Below are positions 10,740-21,503 of a stretch of DNA of 64,000 nt, in pieces. This DNA comes from Codonopsis lanceolata (Eukaryota; Streptophyta; Magnoliopsida; Asterales; Campanulaceae): positions 117,565,023 through 117,629,022 of the forward strand of contig CM028382.1 of assembly GCA_013146195.2 (NCBI GenBank), written 5' to 3'. Position 1 is the first letter of the stretch, and each line of letters begins with the position of its first letter. The position numbers were made by a program, and so were the translations under genes. Below the pieces are notes generated by a model. It did not search any database and was not told the DNA's origin. It worked only from the letters and a program-made list of their open reading frames with translations.

Positions 10740-11030
10740 GCTAAAGGTTTAGTGACGGAATTTTAAAATCGCCGAATTAAAAGTAAATTCTGAACATATT
10801 TAGCGACGGAATTTTCCGTCGCTAAATATTTCAGAATTTAATATCAATTTAATTCCAGCGACGGAAAATTCCGTCGCTAAAGGTCACCTTTAGCCACTGA
10901 ATATTCCGTTGTTAAATATTTCAAAATTTAATATCAATTTATTTTCAGCGACGGAAAATTGCGTCGCTAAAGGTGACCTTTAGCGACGGAAATTCCGTCG
11001 CTGAATAATTCTGTTGCTGAAGGCGCGCTT
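10740..11030. repeat. Right subterminal repeats of the CACTA element
   Basis: About eight GCGACGGAA/TTCCGTCGC palindromes, some decayed, are spaced along the last 300 bp before the right terminus. Confidence 0.85.
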
Positions 11031-11040
11031 TCTAGTAGTG

Positions 11041-12816
11041 ATATATATATATATATAGTAGGCTTACAGCTAGTATGTATGTCTTTGTTTAGTTTTGTGC
11101 GTATTTTTTTATGTGATGTGTTTAGTGAATTATAATATATCTAGAAAAGTAATACTTAAAAATAAATTAAAATATTATGTTACTTATTGGTTATTATACG
11201 GATAATATCCATTTATTAATGGATAGAATTGGATATTGTCCAATAACACCCATTAACTATATTGGATAGATAATGGTTTTATCTAAATTATCGGTAACAC
11301 CCAATTGCCACCTCTTACCACCACAATACCCAAGCTAACCACTCGAGGATCAAACTACTATAATCCAAATTTAGATGTTCAAAAACTCCCAATAGGCACA
11401 ACAACACTTAACACTTCAGATCGAGAATAACATGACTCATACTTGAATCGCGAAAACACACACAAACTATGTGATCGGCGACGCCGAACACACAGACCGC
11501 AACCCAACAAATTACACAAAAATTAAGGTGCATAAGACTAACAAGTCAACTTAACATACACTACATGGGCGCCCGAGCTAACAAGCTCAAACTAAATGCC
11601 GAGCACAACAACCAAAGAGATAATAAATAAAATGTGTAATAAATAACATGGCAAAACTCTCTCGTCACAAAATAAATATATACACAACTAAAACGGAGAT
11701 TAATAATTTAACATTACAAGTGCATGAACCAAATAAAACACAACTTTACTACCCATAGTGAAGTCTATATAACTTCACTTCCCAAACGTCCTTTCCAATA
11801 AACTAAGGCTACAAAAATAAATTAAAGTAGCAACCCATATAAAGATTACACTTCTATCGTAGGCTCAGCGGTTTCCTTCGAATTACTAGATTGGCTCGAA
11901 TCTAAGGAAAACAAAGCAAACGAGTAAGTCATAATGACTTGGCAAGCAACTAAAGATGCAATGTCATGGCATGACATAATACTGAAATAAAACATGTACA
12001 TCTCATGCCATACTTATAATGCAACATTTCATGGTATAATTCTCATCATAAACCCAATCTCATCCATAAACACATAGAACATAGTTCTACTTAATTTATT
12101 ATAAAGTCATCCATATCATATAGAATATGCATATAAACTCCAATAACATGTAGCATGTTATTTCTACATTTCAACTTATCACCAACCCACATAAACCAAT
12201 TACACCATGAGTTTCATAATTCTTCCTTTATCATCACTCATATAATAATTCATGGATGGAAGAGTATTGTTTCCATTCTAATCATAAATAGCATGTTATA
12301 TTTTTAGTATAACATAAATCATAAAAATCATCATTTCATTAGCATGTTATATTTTTACTATAACATTTTATCAAATAATCATCATCTCATGTAAATCAAA
12401 TCATAACCACGAAGCACAACAATTCACACACGTGCTCGTAAAATAAACCACATAAAAGAGAGAAGATGATTTTCCTTTCCGTTTCCAGCGTGTAACTCCT
12501 GCGGAAACAAACGTGTCCTCGATAACCCTCTCGTGGCATTGACGTCCCCGAAACAGTCCCCGTTCGGGTTCCATAGCTATCAAAGTCATGTGTATTACTC
12601 TAACTAAGATGAGCTACTTCCCCACCGTGGCCATCGGTGGAAGGGTGTGTGCAAACCCGGCGCGGCGATCCATTGCGATCACGAATCCCACAATTCGTGA
12701 AGACAATTCCATCGTCCCGCCAAAAACTCAAACCAAAACCGCCAGCTGGACTCAAACTCAAGCACAGGTAATATATACTCGCATGCTCAAATAAGGGGAA
12801 AAGTACAACACACCGT
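11041..12816. other. Non-coding stretch between CACTA and Tat elements
   Basis: No gene is supported. The composition (cgagtaagtcataatgactt and repeated tagcatgttatatttttac phrases at 12288-12366) resembles an old retrotransposon LTR, but no ends could be placed. Small frames at 12401-12938 show no family likeness. Confidence 0.3.
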
Positions 12817-14675
12817 TGTGAGGTTCCCGGGTCGCGCCCGCGCCCCGCGCGCCCTTGGATAGGGGTGCGCGTACGTGCGGATGCGGGACACCAATGCTCT
12901 CGTTCCACCCTCCCTTGTTTAGGGGAAGATGAAATCAAAAGTGCGAGAGGAGTGCTATCTATGTTAGCGCGTTGGAATGTGCCTTGGTTGCCTTTAGTGG
13001 ATTTTTAATCCAATATGGGAACTTATGGTTTCCCGCATCAAGTTATTCCTTTTTTAGGGGATACCAGGATATGGGAATGCATTACCCTTTCATTCCCATT
13101 ATGTTCCCTTTTTTAGGGGAAAACGGAAAAGTGCAAAAAAGGATATTGCGACGCCCCCACTATGGATTTTATTAAAAATAGCCTTATGGCCCGTTTGGGA
13201 TCACTATGGGACCTATGGGTTTCCCGCATCAAGTTATCCCTTTTTTAGGGGATATCAGGATATGGGAATACATCACCCTTCCATTCTCATTTTCCCTTTT
13301 TTAGGGGAAAAAGGAAAAGTGCAAAGAAGGAGTGTTGCGAGGCCCCACTGGATCCAAAAAGTTTTAGAGTCGCCATCTTTATTTTAAGGCAGAAATAAAG
13401 CAAAACCAAAAAAAAGAAAGAAAACTAAACCAGAGAAAAGGAAAACGGGTTCGGAGGCTAAGTTATGAGTTGGGAAGGTGCTAGGCACCCAACTCGCCCT
13501 TTCGGTCTCAAAAGAAGTTTTTGGCTGAAGTATGCTTATTGTTATATTTATTTAGCAAATAAATAAAGCATTAAAAGACAGGAAATTAAAACAAATACAT
13601 CCATGGCTACATTATTTACGGACTTGCAGCCATTTCCTTACAATAATTACAAATGTATTTAAAAATATTTGGCAATTATAACGGCTCTTTTACATAATAT
13701 TTCCTATTCTAATCCGGGCAGCACAACTTATATTGACTACATTGTGCCGGATTTAAATAACAACTTTTAAAATAATAAATAAAAAAATTGACAGATAAAT
13801 AAATAAAATAAAATAAACGCCCTTAAAGGCTTTTACCTTTTAGAGCGGTAGTGTGCTCGCTCTGTCCTTCAGGGAGAGGGAGTCTTTTTTGTTGTTTGTT
13901 GTGTGGTTGTTGTTTTGATTTGGGCAGAGTGATTGCTTATTTCAGAAGGTTTTGGCTCATTCACTTGGGCAGAGTGACGGCTTATTTTGGTAGGTTTTGA
14001 CCTTTTTGGTTGGACGGAATAACGGCTTAGTTTTTGTGTTTTTCAGCTCATTACTCGAGCAGAGTAACGGCTTACTTTGGGATTTTTTGGCTGGGGAAGT
14101 GAGGTGGATACCTAACTACTAGGCTAGGGATCACTTATAACCGGTGAATATTTATTTTGTCGGAGTTTGGATGGAGTTTGGAGACTTTAGTGGGCTACAC
14201 TCACCTATCTCACACTTCTCGCTAATATTTTTCTCTTGGTGTCGAAGGAACGCAGAGAGAGAGACAGAGCTTCGTTGATCGATTTCTGAACTTATGAGAA
14301 GGGAGCCCAACACCTTTATTTATAGGTGGAACGAGGGAGTCATCGGGTATTTGTGAATTTCTTCAGCCGGCTTCAACTGTTTGTACCGCGGCCTTTACGA
14401 TTTGTGCATTGCGTTAAGTCTGAGGCCCACTGTTCATTCCTTGGCGCCGACATATCCACCCCTTGGCGCAGCGCCCAGTCCTTCTTTAGGCCGCGTGAAG
14501 GCACTATTCCCTTTTCATTTTTGACACTTTCACCCCTCACAATTCACTGTTTTGCGCATCCTGCTTTGCCTTTCGCATTTTTAACTCCTGTAACTTTACA
14601 TTTGTTAAGTTTGAACAGTTCTTGATATCACATATCAGAGTCACATACCAGGGGTACAAAATTGGGGTGTCTACA
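12817..14675 (-). repeat. 3' LTR of the Tat element
   Basis: On the + strand it starts TGTGAGGTTCCC and ends GGGGTGTCTACA, so on the coding (minus) strand it is TG...CA. A TATA-like CCTATAAATAAAGG lies on the minus strand at about 14310-14325, giving U3 of about 350 bp and a very long R-U5. Inside is a duplicated segment of about 190 bp (13017-13400). No strong polypurine tract is seen next to 14676, but the adjacent motif with gtaggttgcctacatattcc (14927-14946) is, from memory, common near the 3' end of Tat elements. Confidence 0.8.
13017..13400. repeat. Duplicated segment inside the LTR (period about 191 bp)
   Basis: Two units start with ggga-cttatgg-tttcccgc at 13017 and 13208 and run through ttttttaggggatat-aggat and gtgcaaa. 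The same duplication is present in the 5' LTR and in the solo LTR at 32551-34677, so it predates their separation. Confidence 0.8.
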
Positions 14676-16111
14676 GAGCCCTTCAACGATGGAGTCTACG
14701 GGTAACCCAAGGCTTACTGAGTACACGAACATCGTTGATAAACAATAGACTCTCCAATTTCGTTCAGTTTAAAACGAGAGAGAAATGCAATTGGTAGCAG
14801 TTATAATGCATAGTTTATCATGCTATCCAAACTCCATAACCTAGACATATTTAGTCAGTTATAAAAGGTTATTGTAGTTTTTAAGCAGATATGAATTTAA
14901 AGTGCTGATGGTCGGACCTACTAGTGTAGGTTGCCTACATATTCCTTATTAAAGGAAATCAGACCAAACGTAGTTCAGGCCAAAAACCTAAACTACAACC
15001 AAATGAGGATGTTATGTTCTTTGGGCCAAACCCGATCAAGAACACAACAGGAAAAAGATTTTTGTGTTTTTCGAAAAGCCGATTCGAACTGGCCAGAACG
15101 CCAAATACGGTATGAAGATTTGAATGTTTTTCGGGAACCACATTTCAACCGGTCAATACCTTGTCATTGAAACATGTTAAGAAGAATTTTCAAAATTGTG
15201 TCTGGCTGGTCAATACCTTGTTTCCAAACATAATAAGAAAACTTTCAAATTTCCAGAAAATTGCACTCGACCGATAAAAATCCGTCGTCGAGCACGACAA
15301 AGAAAACTTTCTTCAAGTTTTTTCGAAAATTAGTAAAAAGATCATTCTTATTCCTTTCCTTTCTTCTCACTCTCTCTATTTTTCCCCCAAATATTCCTCT
15401 TTTTTTGTGTTTTTGAAATATTCATCTTTTTTTTTTTGAAATATTCATCTTTTTTTCTTTTTTTAAAATCAAAAACTCATTTTGGAAAAAAGTTTCCTTT
15501 TATTTGAAAAACAAAACAAAACTTTTTCTCTCTTTTTTTTTTTAAAAAAACTTTCCTTTTAAAAGGAAATTATTCCAAAATCAGGGTAAGAATACTGTAC
15601 CTGACTTACCTTTTTCGCGCCCGGGTGGCTGTCGCGAATTCGGCTGATTTCGGCATTTCTGCCACTCTTGCCTTTTCAGGCCAGGGACTTTATTATTCTT
15701 TTTTTTCTTTTTCTTTTCCTTTTTGCCACTGAATTTTTTTTTCATTTTGATTTTATGGCTGACTTTCTGGGGATATTTTTCTTTGTCCTCGGATGGATGG
15801 CCATTAAATTTTGGTTAACAAAATTAACTTCGTTAACCTTTCGTTAAGCTTCAGGGACCATTTTGGAAACTTTGAAACTTGAGGACTCAAGTGTAGCAGC
15901 TTCAAACTTTGGAGGGGGGAAAGGAAAAAAAATCCTTTTTCCTCCCTTATAATGGACGGGAGTGAGGGAGAGGAGCTACTGCTCCCTCCTTCTTTTCATT
16001 CTTCCTTCAGTGCCTTCGCCATTGTCGCTGCTGTCTGTTTCTTTTCTCATTTTCTCAATTTTGCTCATTTTCTCAATTTTCTTCCACCAATTTCAGTGTT
16101 TTGTTTAGCAG
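14676..16111. other. Tat internal region and leader of the antisense PMD gene
   Basis: No coding region is supported. The stretch holds T-rich runs (15300-15560) and, at 15900-16111, a pyrimidine-rich leader just before the first PMD exon. A ctcccttataatgg at about 15942-15955 could be a weak TATA for that gene. Confidence 0.4.
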
Positions 16112-16400
16112 ATGACATCTTCTTCTCGATCCAGGAAGGGGAAGGCTTCCATGCACCCAAAATCTAACAAGAGGAGGAGAGAGTTTCCTCCCTTGATCCG
16201 GAATAAGCTCAAATACCGGTATTATGACGATGACTGGGGCAATATCTTGCGAGATCGGGACACTCACGTGTCCAATCTTCCTCCTACCACTGTAAGTTTC
16301 TTTCTTTTTCGAGATTTTCCTGGCTAGACTTCAGATCTGCTAAATTTCTGCACTGTTTGGAACCTTTGGAGCACTCATGTCTTTGTTAGTAATGCATATG

Positions 16401-17642
16401 TGTGGGTCCCATTGAGCACAATAATAAGCTAGAAGGGGGGGTTGAATAGCTTATTAACACTTTAAAACTTTTTAAGTAAGTTCCTTGAAAGTTACTTGCA
16501 ATCTATAAAAAGAGTTAAGTAGCGGAAGACTTTCAAAAAGTTGCTCCAGGTCTGCCGATAAGGACTACCGGTAGACCTTTTACAGATTACTCAAGTTCTG
16601 CTGTAATGGATAATATAAACAATGAAACTAGGCGCTCAAGTAATAGACAGACAGAGAGGAAATAACACAAGTATTTTGGGATGGTTCACACTATAAAGAG
16701 TGCTACGTCCACCACCAAGGCAGTCAACCTTGGATTTAAATTGTGCACTATGTTTTCCACTTAGATCAATTACAAAGAATATCCCTAATGGATCGTGTAC
16801 AAAATATTGACTTGTGTTTGGGTCTAGGGAATTAAATATCTGTAAAAACAAGATATTTAATTAGTGCGTATATAGTTAATGGAAGTTAACAACAAGAAGA
16901 ATAAAGCAATAAATGTTGATGAGCGACTTCTTGTTGTCGACGGGACTTCTATGTCTTAAGGATCTATTGAATGCACCGAACGAAAGACTTGGAGTTGTGA
17001 AGATTCGAGCAATTCTTTAAGTGATCGATCGATTCTGCAGCTTGTCTATTGTTCCAGTCTTCAATGGCGTATTTAAAGCGTGTGCATCTCAAAAGAATCC
17101 GTTGGAGAGGACGAAGACTTCAACTCTATTCATAAATGCATTAAATGCATGGGGCATCAAGGATTTTCGTCTTCACAGATATCTAGAGCGAGATAATCAT
17201 TTCGAGATCTTCAAAAAGTGGGCGATTTGGTGTCGATCGAGAGATGAAGCGTAAAGTAGGGGATACCGCTTTCGCCATCGCTCAGACGAAAAGTATTCCT
17301 GCTTTCGGAAAGTTGCTTTCTACGCTTGACATGTCGTGGAATGACTTGGATTAATTCAAATAATATATGGGAATAAGTTTGAATTAATCCAGCTAGCTTT
17401 CTGCTGGAGAGGACACGTAGAAGCAGATCAGCTGGACACGAGGTCTACCGATCTTTAAGATTTGAGCGTGTCTTCCAGATAGCCGAGAAGGGTCTTCGTG
17501 AACCCGAAAAGTCCTATAAAAACTATACAAGGCAAAGTTCTATACACGCTTGCCACGCTGATCGACACGACCCGATTAGCCAATCGAAGTATAAAACTAA
17601 TGTAATGTATCGATCGATATAAATTTAACATAAGAATCAACA
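16401..17642 (+). mobile_element. Solo LTR (copia-like) in intron 1 of the PMD gene
   Basis: A 1242-bp segment starts TGTGGGTCCC and ends AATCAACA. It is flanked by a perfect 5-bp duplication ATATG at 16396-16400 and 17643-17647. A TATA-like CCTATAAAAACTATAC lies at about 17511-17526 on the + strand, which suggests + orientation. No coding sequence lies inside. Assignment to Ty1/copia rests only on the general look of the aggggggttgaatagctt start. Confidence 0.8.
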
Positions 17643-19564
17643 ATATGCATGTCCTATTTACGCCTAAATGATGTAATTAAGTAGTGATGCATGAAATTTA
17701 TATGATTTATTTTTGCGATGCATGATTGAACTAGTGGTCACTATTTGACCTTACTATGCATGATTTATATTATAAATGCAAATGAGGCTATATGATGCAT
17801 GTTTTACATTAAAACATATTTTTGCATGCAATAAAATCACGAGACGGCCTTTTCGGAATACAAATTAAATTTTTCTGAAATACGTTTTCGGGCATATTTT
17901 TCGGATAAAAATGAGACAAAACAGATATATTTCATGCCCTTATATTCATTTTTCATGCATGCAAATGCTGTAGGGACATAGTAAATGCCATAAAAATATT
18001 TATTTTGATGATTGGTGGTACTTTATCTTCTTTTTAGCGTACCCTTATGGCAGCTTATTGGACAATGAAATGCATATGATGGATGCATGAATTACTCTAT
18101 TTGATGCAGATGAAATCCAGAACAATTATAGGATGATGCATGAATATTTTAATACCTTATTGTGTACATGGTAAATGCAGTCTAACATGCACCTCTATGA
18201 TGCTTAGGATGCAAAAATAACTATTTATATGCAAAACAAATTACACATAATTTTTCTTTATGTTTGTTTTTTTTTAATATTTTGATTTTGATTTTGATTT
18301 TTATATTTTTGAAAGAATGTAAAAGAATATGGTACGTATGTACAACATATAGATTCTTCTTTTTATTTATTTATTTATTTTGCATAGAAGAATGATGTTT
18401 AACGAAACTAAATGTTTATTTACATGTGAATTTATGTACATGTATACAAATGGTATGTGTTTACTTACATAAAAAAAATTATTTATTATTATTTTTTATT
18501 ATATGTTATATGAACAGAGTGTTTTTTTCTTTTTTTATTTTCTAAAAGAAGGTAAAAGAATATGGTATATTTCCCAAAAAAAAATGAATACGTATTTTAT
18601 TTTTCTTTCTTATTATTAAAGAAACTGATTATTCACAAGTATTTACTTTTGATTGTTTTATTTTTTTAGCATGCTGCAATTTTAAAATTTATGAAGTACA
18701 ATGCATGCAACATGTTTATTATCTAATCATATTTATTTATAAAAAAACTGTACAGAGAGGAAGAAAAAAAAAGGATAGAAGACTTACCTTTTCTCTTCTT
18801 TTTTTTTCTCTTTTTTTTTAGATTTGCAGGAAATTCCAGAGGGTGCAGGCATCATGTGCCAACGTTGCTGAGATTTACGCCATATTGCCCGAGGCGGCGC
18901 AGCTATTGGTGGAGGGTTCCGGTTTCAGTGTCTTCATGCATGCTTTTACCCACTTCACCAGCTACTTGCCCATCTTCGATATGCTCAGGGACTTCTGGTG
19001 GGACACCACCCATACCTTCCACTTCAGCTGGGGGGAGGCGACCATGACCCCATGTGACTTTTCCGCGATCACGGGCATTCCTACCAGCATAGGGGAGACC
19101 CTGGCTCCTGATTTCACTCTCCGTCGGCGTAGGGAGGAGGTAGTGGACCTCCTGGGTTTTGAGCCGGAATTCAAATCGACGGATGAGATTCTTATCTAGC
19201 TGCTCGAATCGCCGGAATGCCGGCCAATGATGTAGTTGTCGTGACGAGAGCGTTTCTATTTTTCTTTCTTGGCACATCGCTCTTCGCCAACTCCTCTACC
19301 TCCCTGAGGGTTTCCGTCCTGGCTTGTTTAGCAGATTTTGATCGGATCCCTTTGTATAATTGGGGACAGGGAGGCTTGGCTGAGTTGTATGCTTCCATGG
19401 ATAGGGCTAGCCGGAATGACTCGCCGACTCTGAATGGGTTCGCCCTGGCGTGGGAGGTAGATGCCTTTTCCTGCTCTTCTTTCTTTTTTTTTTCTTTTTT
19501 TTATGTATTCCCCTTTTTTTTATTTATATATTTTTTTTATTCTTTCCTCTTTTTTTTTTGATAA

Positions 19565-19565
<1 letters not shown>

Positions 19566-19652
<87 letters not shown>
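19566..19652. repeat. (CA)n(TA)n microsatellite in a PMD intron
   Basis: About 23 CA units are followed by about 20 TA units, just after a T-rich polypyrimidine run and before a TTGCAG acceptor-like site. Confidence 0.95.
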
Positions 19653-19654
<2 letters not shown>

Positions 19655-20376
19655 CAGGTCTAGGCCTTCTCATTTTTTCACTTTTCGCCAGGTTCTCTCA
19701 TTCGGTGAGTTCACCAGCCTCCATACTTGTCCCAGTACGTTGATGATAACAGGGTTTATCCGACTCAGGACGGTGGTTGCAAGGATAGGGAAAGAGTGCT
19801 GGAGCAGATTGTTAGCTCGAGTTCTGGTACAGTGCACTTCCTTCCTTGGGAGGGTCTGGAGGGCCATTATTCTTTTACTTTGGTGCTCAGCCGCTGCCGG
19901 ATACTGATGGTTTCCATTATGGTGGATTCTTTATATATGGGCGAGCGGGTGAACCGTCGAGATCGATGCTTTTAGCAGCTCGGTGGTGCCTCCTCGACCT
20001 CCTTTCTGGGTGATAGAGCCCGATTGACTGCCAAACAGGTACCAATACCTGGCGAAATACCTCATGCCAGCGACAGATTATCCAGTGATGGCGTATGAGG
20101 ATTTCCTGAGATTAGTGCTGCATCCCCCTTTTCCCCTTTTCCTGCTCCTGTTGTGCCCAGGCGGCATTCTGATGCTTCTGCCAGGCCAGGGTCGTCTACT
20201 TCATCTCTCGACGAGAACCTGATGTTTACAGAGCCTGATGGTATCTTCTCTACTTTCTAGTATCAGTGGGGAGGTAGTATGGTAGAGCAAGTTCTTCCTG
20301 ATGTCGAGATTCCAGAGGAGCGTCGTGTCCCAGAGCAGGCTCGTTTGGTAGACACATTCACCCTTATTGTCTCTCT

Positions 20377-20382
<6 letters not shown>

Positions 20383-20437
<55 letters not shown>
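20383..20437. repeat. (TA)n microsatellite in the PMD gene
   Basis: About 27 TA units lie between the fragment ending near 20360 and the exon starting near 20518. Confidence 0.95.
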
Positions 20438-20440
<3 letters not shown>

Positions 20441-20637
20441 CTATATATATTTTTTCACATATACATTTTTTTTTTAGGCTAACACATTTTTTTATATATA
20501 CATCCTTTTTTATATAGGTGAACATGTCCACTTATAAGAAGCTGCTGCGAGGCTTTTTCAGCATTAGCAAACTTTATCAGAAACTCGCTAATGAACTTTC
20601 TTACAGGGGAAGCAGCACAACGCGGCGGCCCAGACGT

Positions 20638-20676
20638 CGAGATGATGATGATGACGATGACGATGATGATGATGTC
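20638..20676. repeat. (GAT)n trinucleotide run in PMD exon
   Basis: Repeated GAT/GAC codons give about 11 Asp residues in the PMD reading frame. Confidence 0.9.
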
Positions 20677-20787
20677 GGGTCGAGCCGCGACCGAGGCAGA
20701 GGTCGGGGATATAGAATCGGTGGCACAACGGGTCCCTGGGTCATGGGTGGTGGCCTTAACAAGAGTCCGTCGTCCCGAGCACATTAG

Positions 20788-21503
20788 CTTCGAATTCCTG
20801 CGAATATTACTATCTTTTCCTTTTTTTTCTTTTTTGTATATATATATATTTTATTTTTTAAAAAAAGAAACCTGTACAGACATTATGGTATACTGCAGTA
20901 CAATGTATATGATGCAATATATCACACATGCAAAACTAAATTCACACAGAAAATAAAGCTATACCAGACATCTAAAGGGTAATGGCACGCTATACTTTAG
21001 GAAAGGGAGTTTATGAGAATACACCTTTGGATAGGGGTGGGCTTTTCAGGTGATATCGGAACAGGAAAATGGCCGCATCCCTTATTATTTTGGTGCCCTG
21101 TGGCTATTGAGCCCATGCTCGTAGCCACCTTTCATAGCTTTCCTTCCTTTCTCGTGATCAGACATAAGAACAGCAGAGTGTCAGACAATTAAACCAGGAT
21201 ACCAGGCAGAAATTTCACAGCACAGTGGAGACACTTAGCGCGGCCATATGAGGGGTATGGCGCGGCCCCAAGAGGCTTTTTTGGTGGCGCCATAGATTCT
21301 CCTGTGCAGCCACTGTTCATTCATTGTTCACGCACTGTGCACTGAACTGTCTGTTTCTTCAATTATCGGTATAAATTCAGACGGAGATCAGCCTGATTTC
21401 TCACCAGTTCACTTCGTCTCTTTTCTTTAAAAATTCACCAGCTTCTTCCTGTCCGGCCGTTGCTCTTCTTAGCCACATAAAATCCCTTGTATCTCTCTTA
21501 TAA
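20788..21503. other. Spacer between the two antisense genes, with promoter-like end
   Basis: No coding sequence is seen. Around 21238-21300 is a GC-rich patch (atggcgcggccccaagagg) that resembles the LTR patch at about 31365-31384 (ggcgcggcgccaagagccc). A TATA box follows at 21370. Confidence 0.45.
21370..21376 (+). promoter_or_regulatory. Putative TATA box of the DUF7745-like gene
   Basis: TATAAAT lies about 130 bp upstream of the ATG at 21504, followed by a pyrimidine-rich leader. It is the only such box in this spacer near the start codon. Confidence 0.45.

Larger units (their letters stand above)
945..11040. mobile_element. CACTA (En/Spm) transposon, non-autonomous or decayed, about 10.1 kb
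   Basis: The left end reads CACTACTAGAAAAATG and the right end ends TTTCTAGTAGTG, an inverted match of the diagnostic CACTA terminus. Just inside both ends lie many palindromic subterminal units built on GCGACGGAA facing TTCCGTCGC (961-1240 and about 10740-11020), as expected for transposase binding sites. The expected 3-bp target duplication is not clean (TAT on the left, ATA on the right), probably because the right flank is an (AT)n run. Inside is a broken minus-strand Transposase_24-type gene; no tnp2/Transposase_21-type catalytic gene is seen. Most of the interior is satellite-like sequence, so movement would depend on a transposase supplied in trans. Confidence 0.85.
16112..20787 (+). 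pseudogene. Plant mobile domain (PMD) gene carried antisense in the Tat element
   Basis: The first exon (16112-~16290) encodes a basic start MTSSSRSRKGKASMHPKSNK and an acidic, Tyr-rich stretch, ending at a GTAAGT donor. The PMD core follows at about 18834-19199 (FWWDTTHTFHFSWGEATMTP, then FSAITGIP) and 19217-19456 (RAFLFFFLGTSLFANSSTSL, NWGQGGLAELYASMDRAS), ending at a GTAGAT donor. Further pieces lie at about 19728-19975 and 20518-20787, the last with a long Asp run and an RGRGRGY tail. PMD proteins of the MAIN/MAIL1 type are nuclear and silencing-linked, and relatives ride in Mutator and Ty3/gypsy elements. A TAG at 19197-19199 and a frame change to the next part indicate a pseudogene. Intron 1 carries a solo LTR. 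Confidence 0.7.

Noticed and set aside
12588..12938. Overlapping frames of 68 and 112 codons on both strands
   Set aside because: They span the outer border of the Tat LTR and show no protein family; GC-rich LTR sequence leaves frames open.
19450..19907. Two frames with long His/Thr and Tyr/Ile runs
   Set aside because: They are translations of the (CA)n(TA)n microsatellite in a PMD intron.
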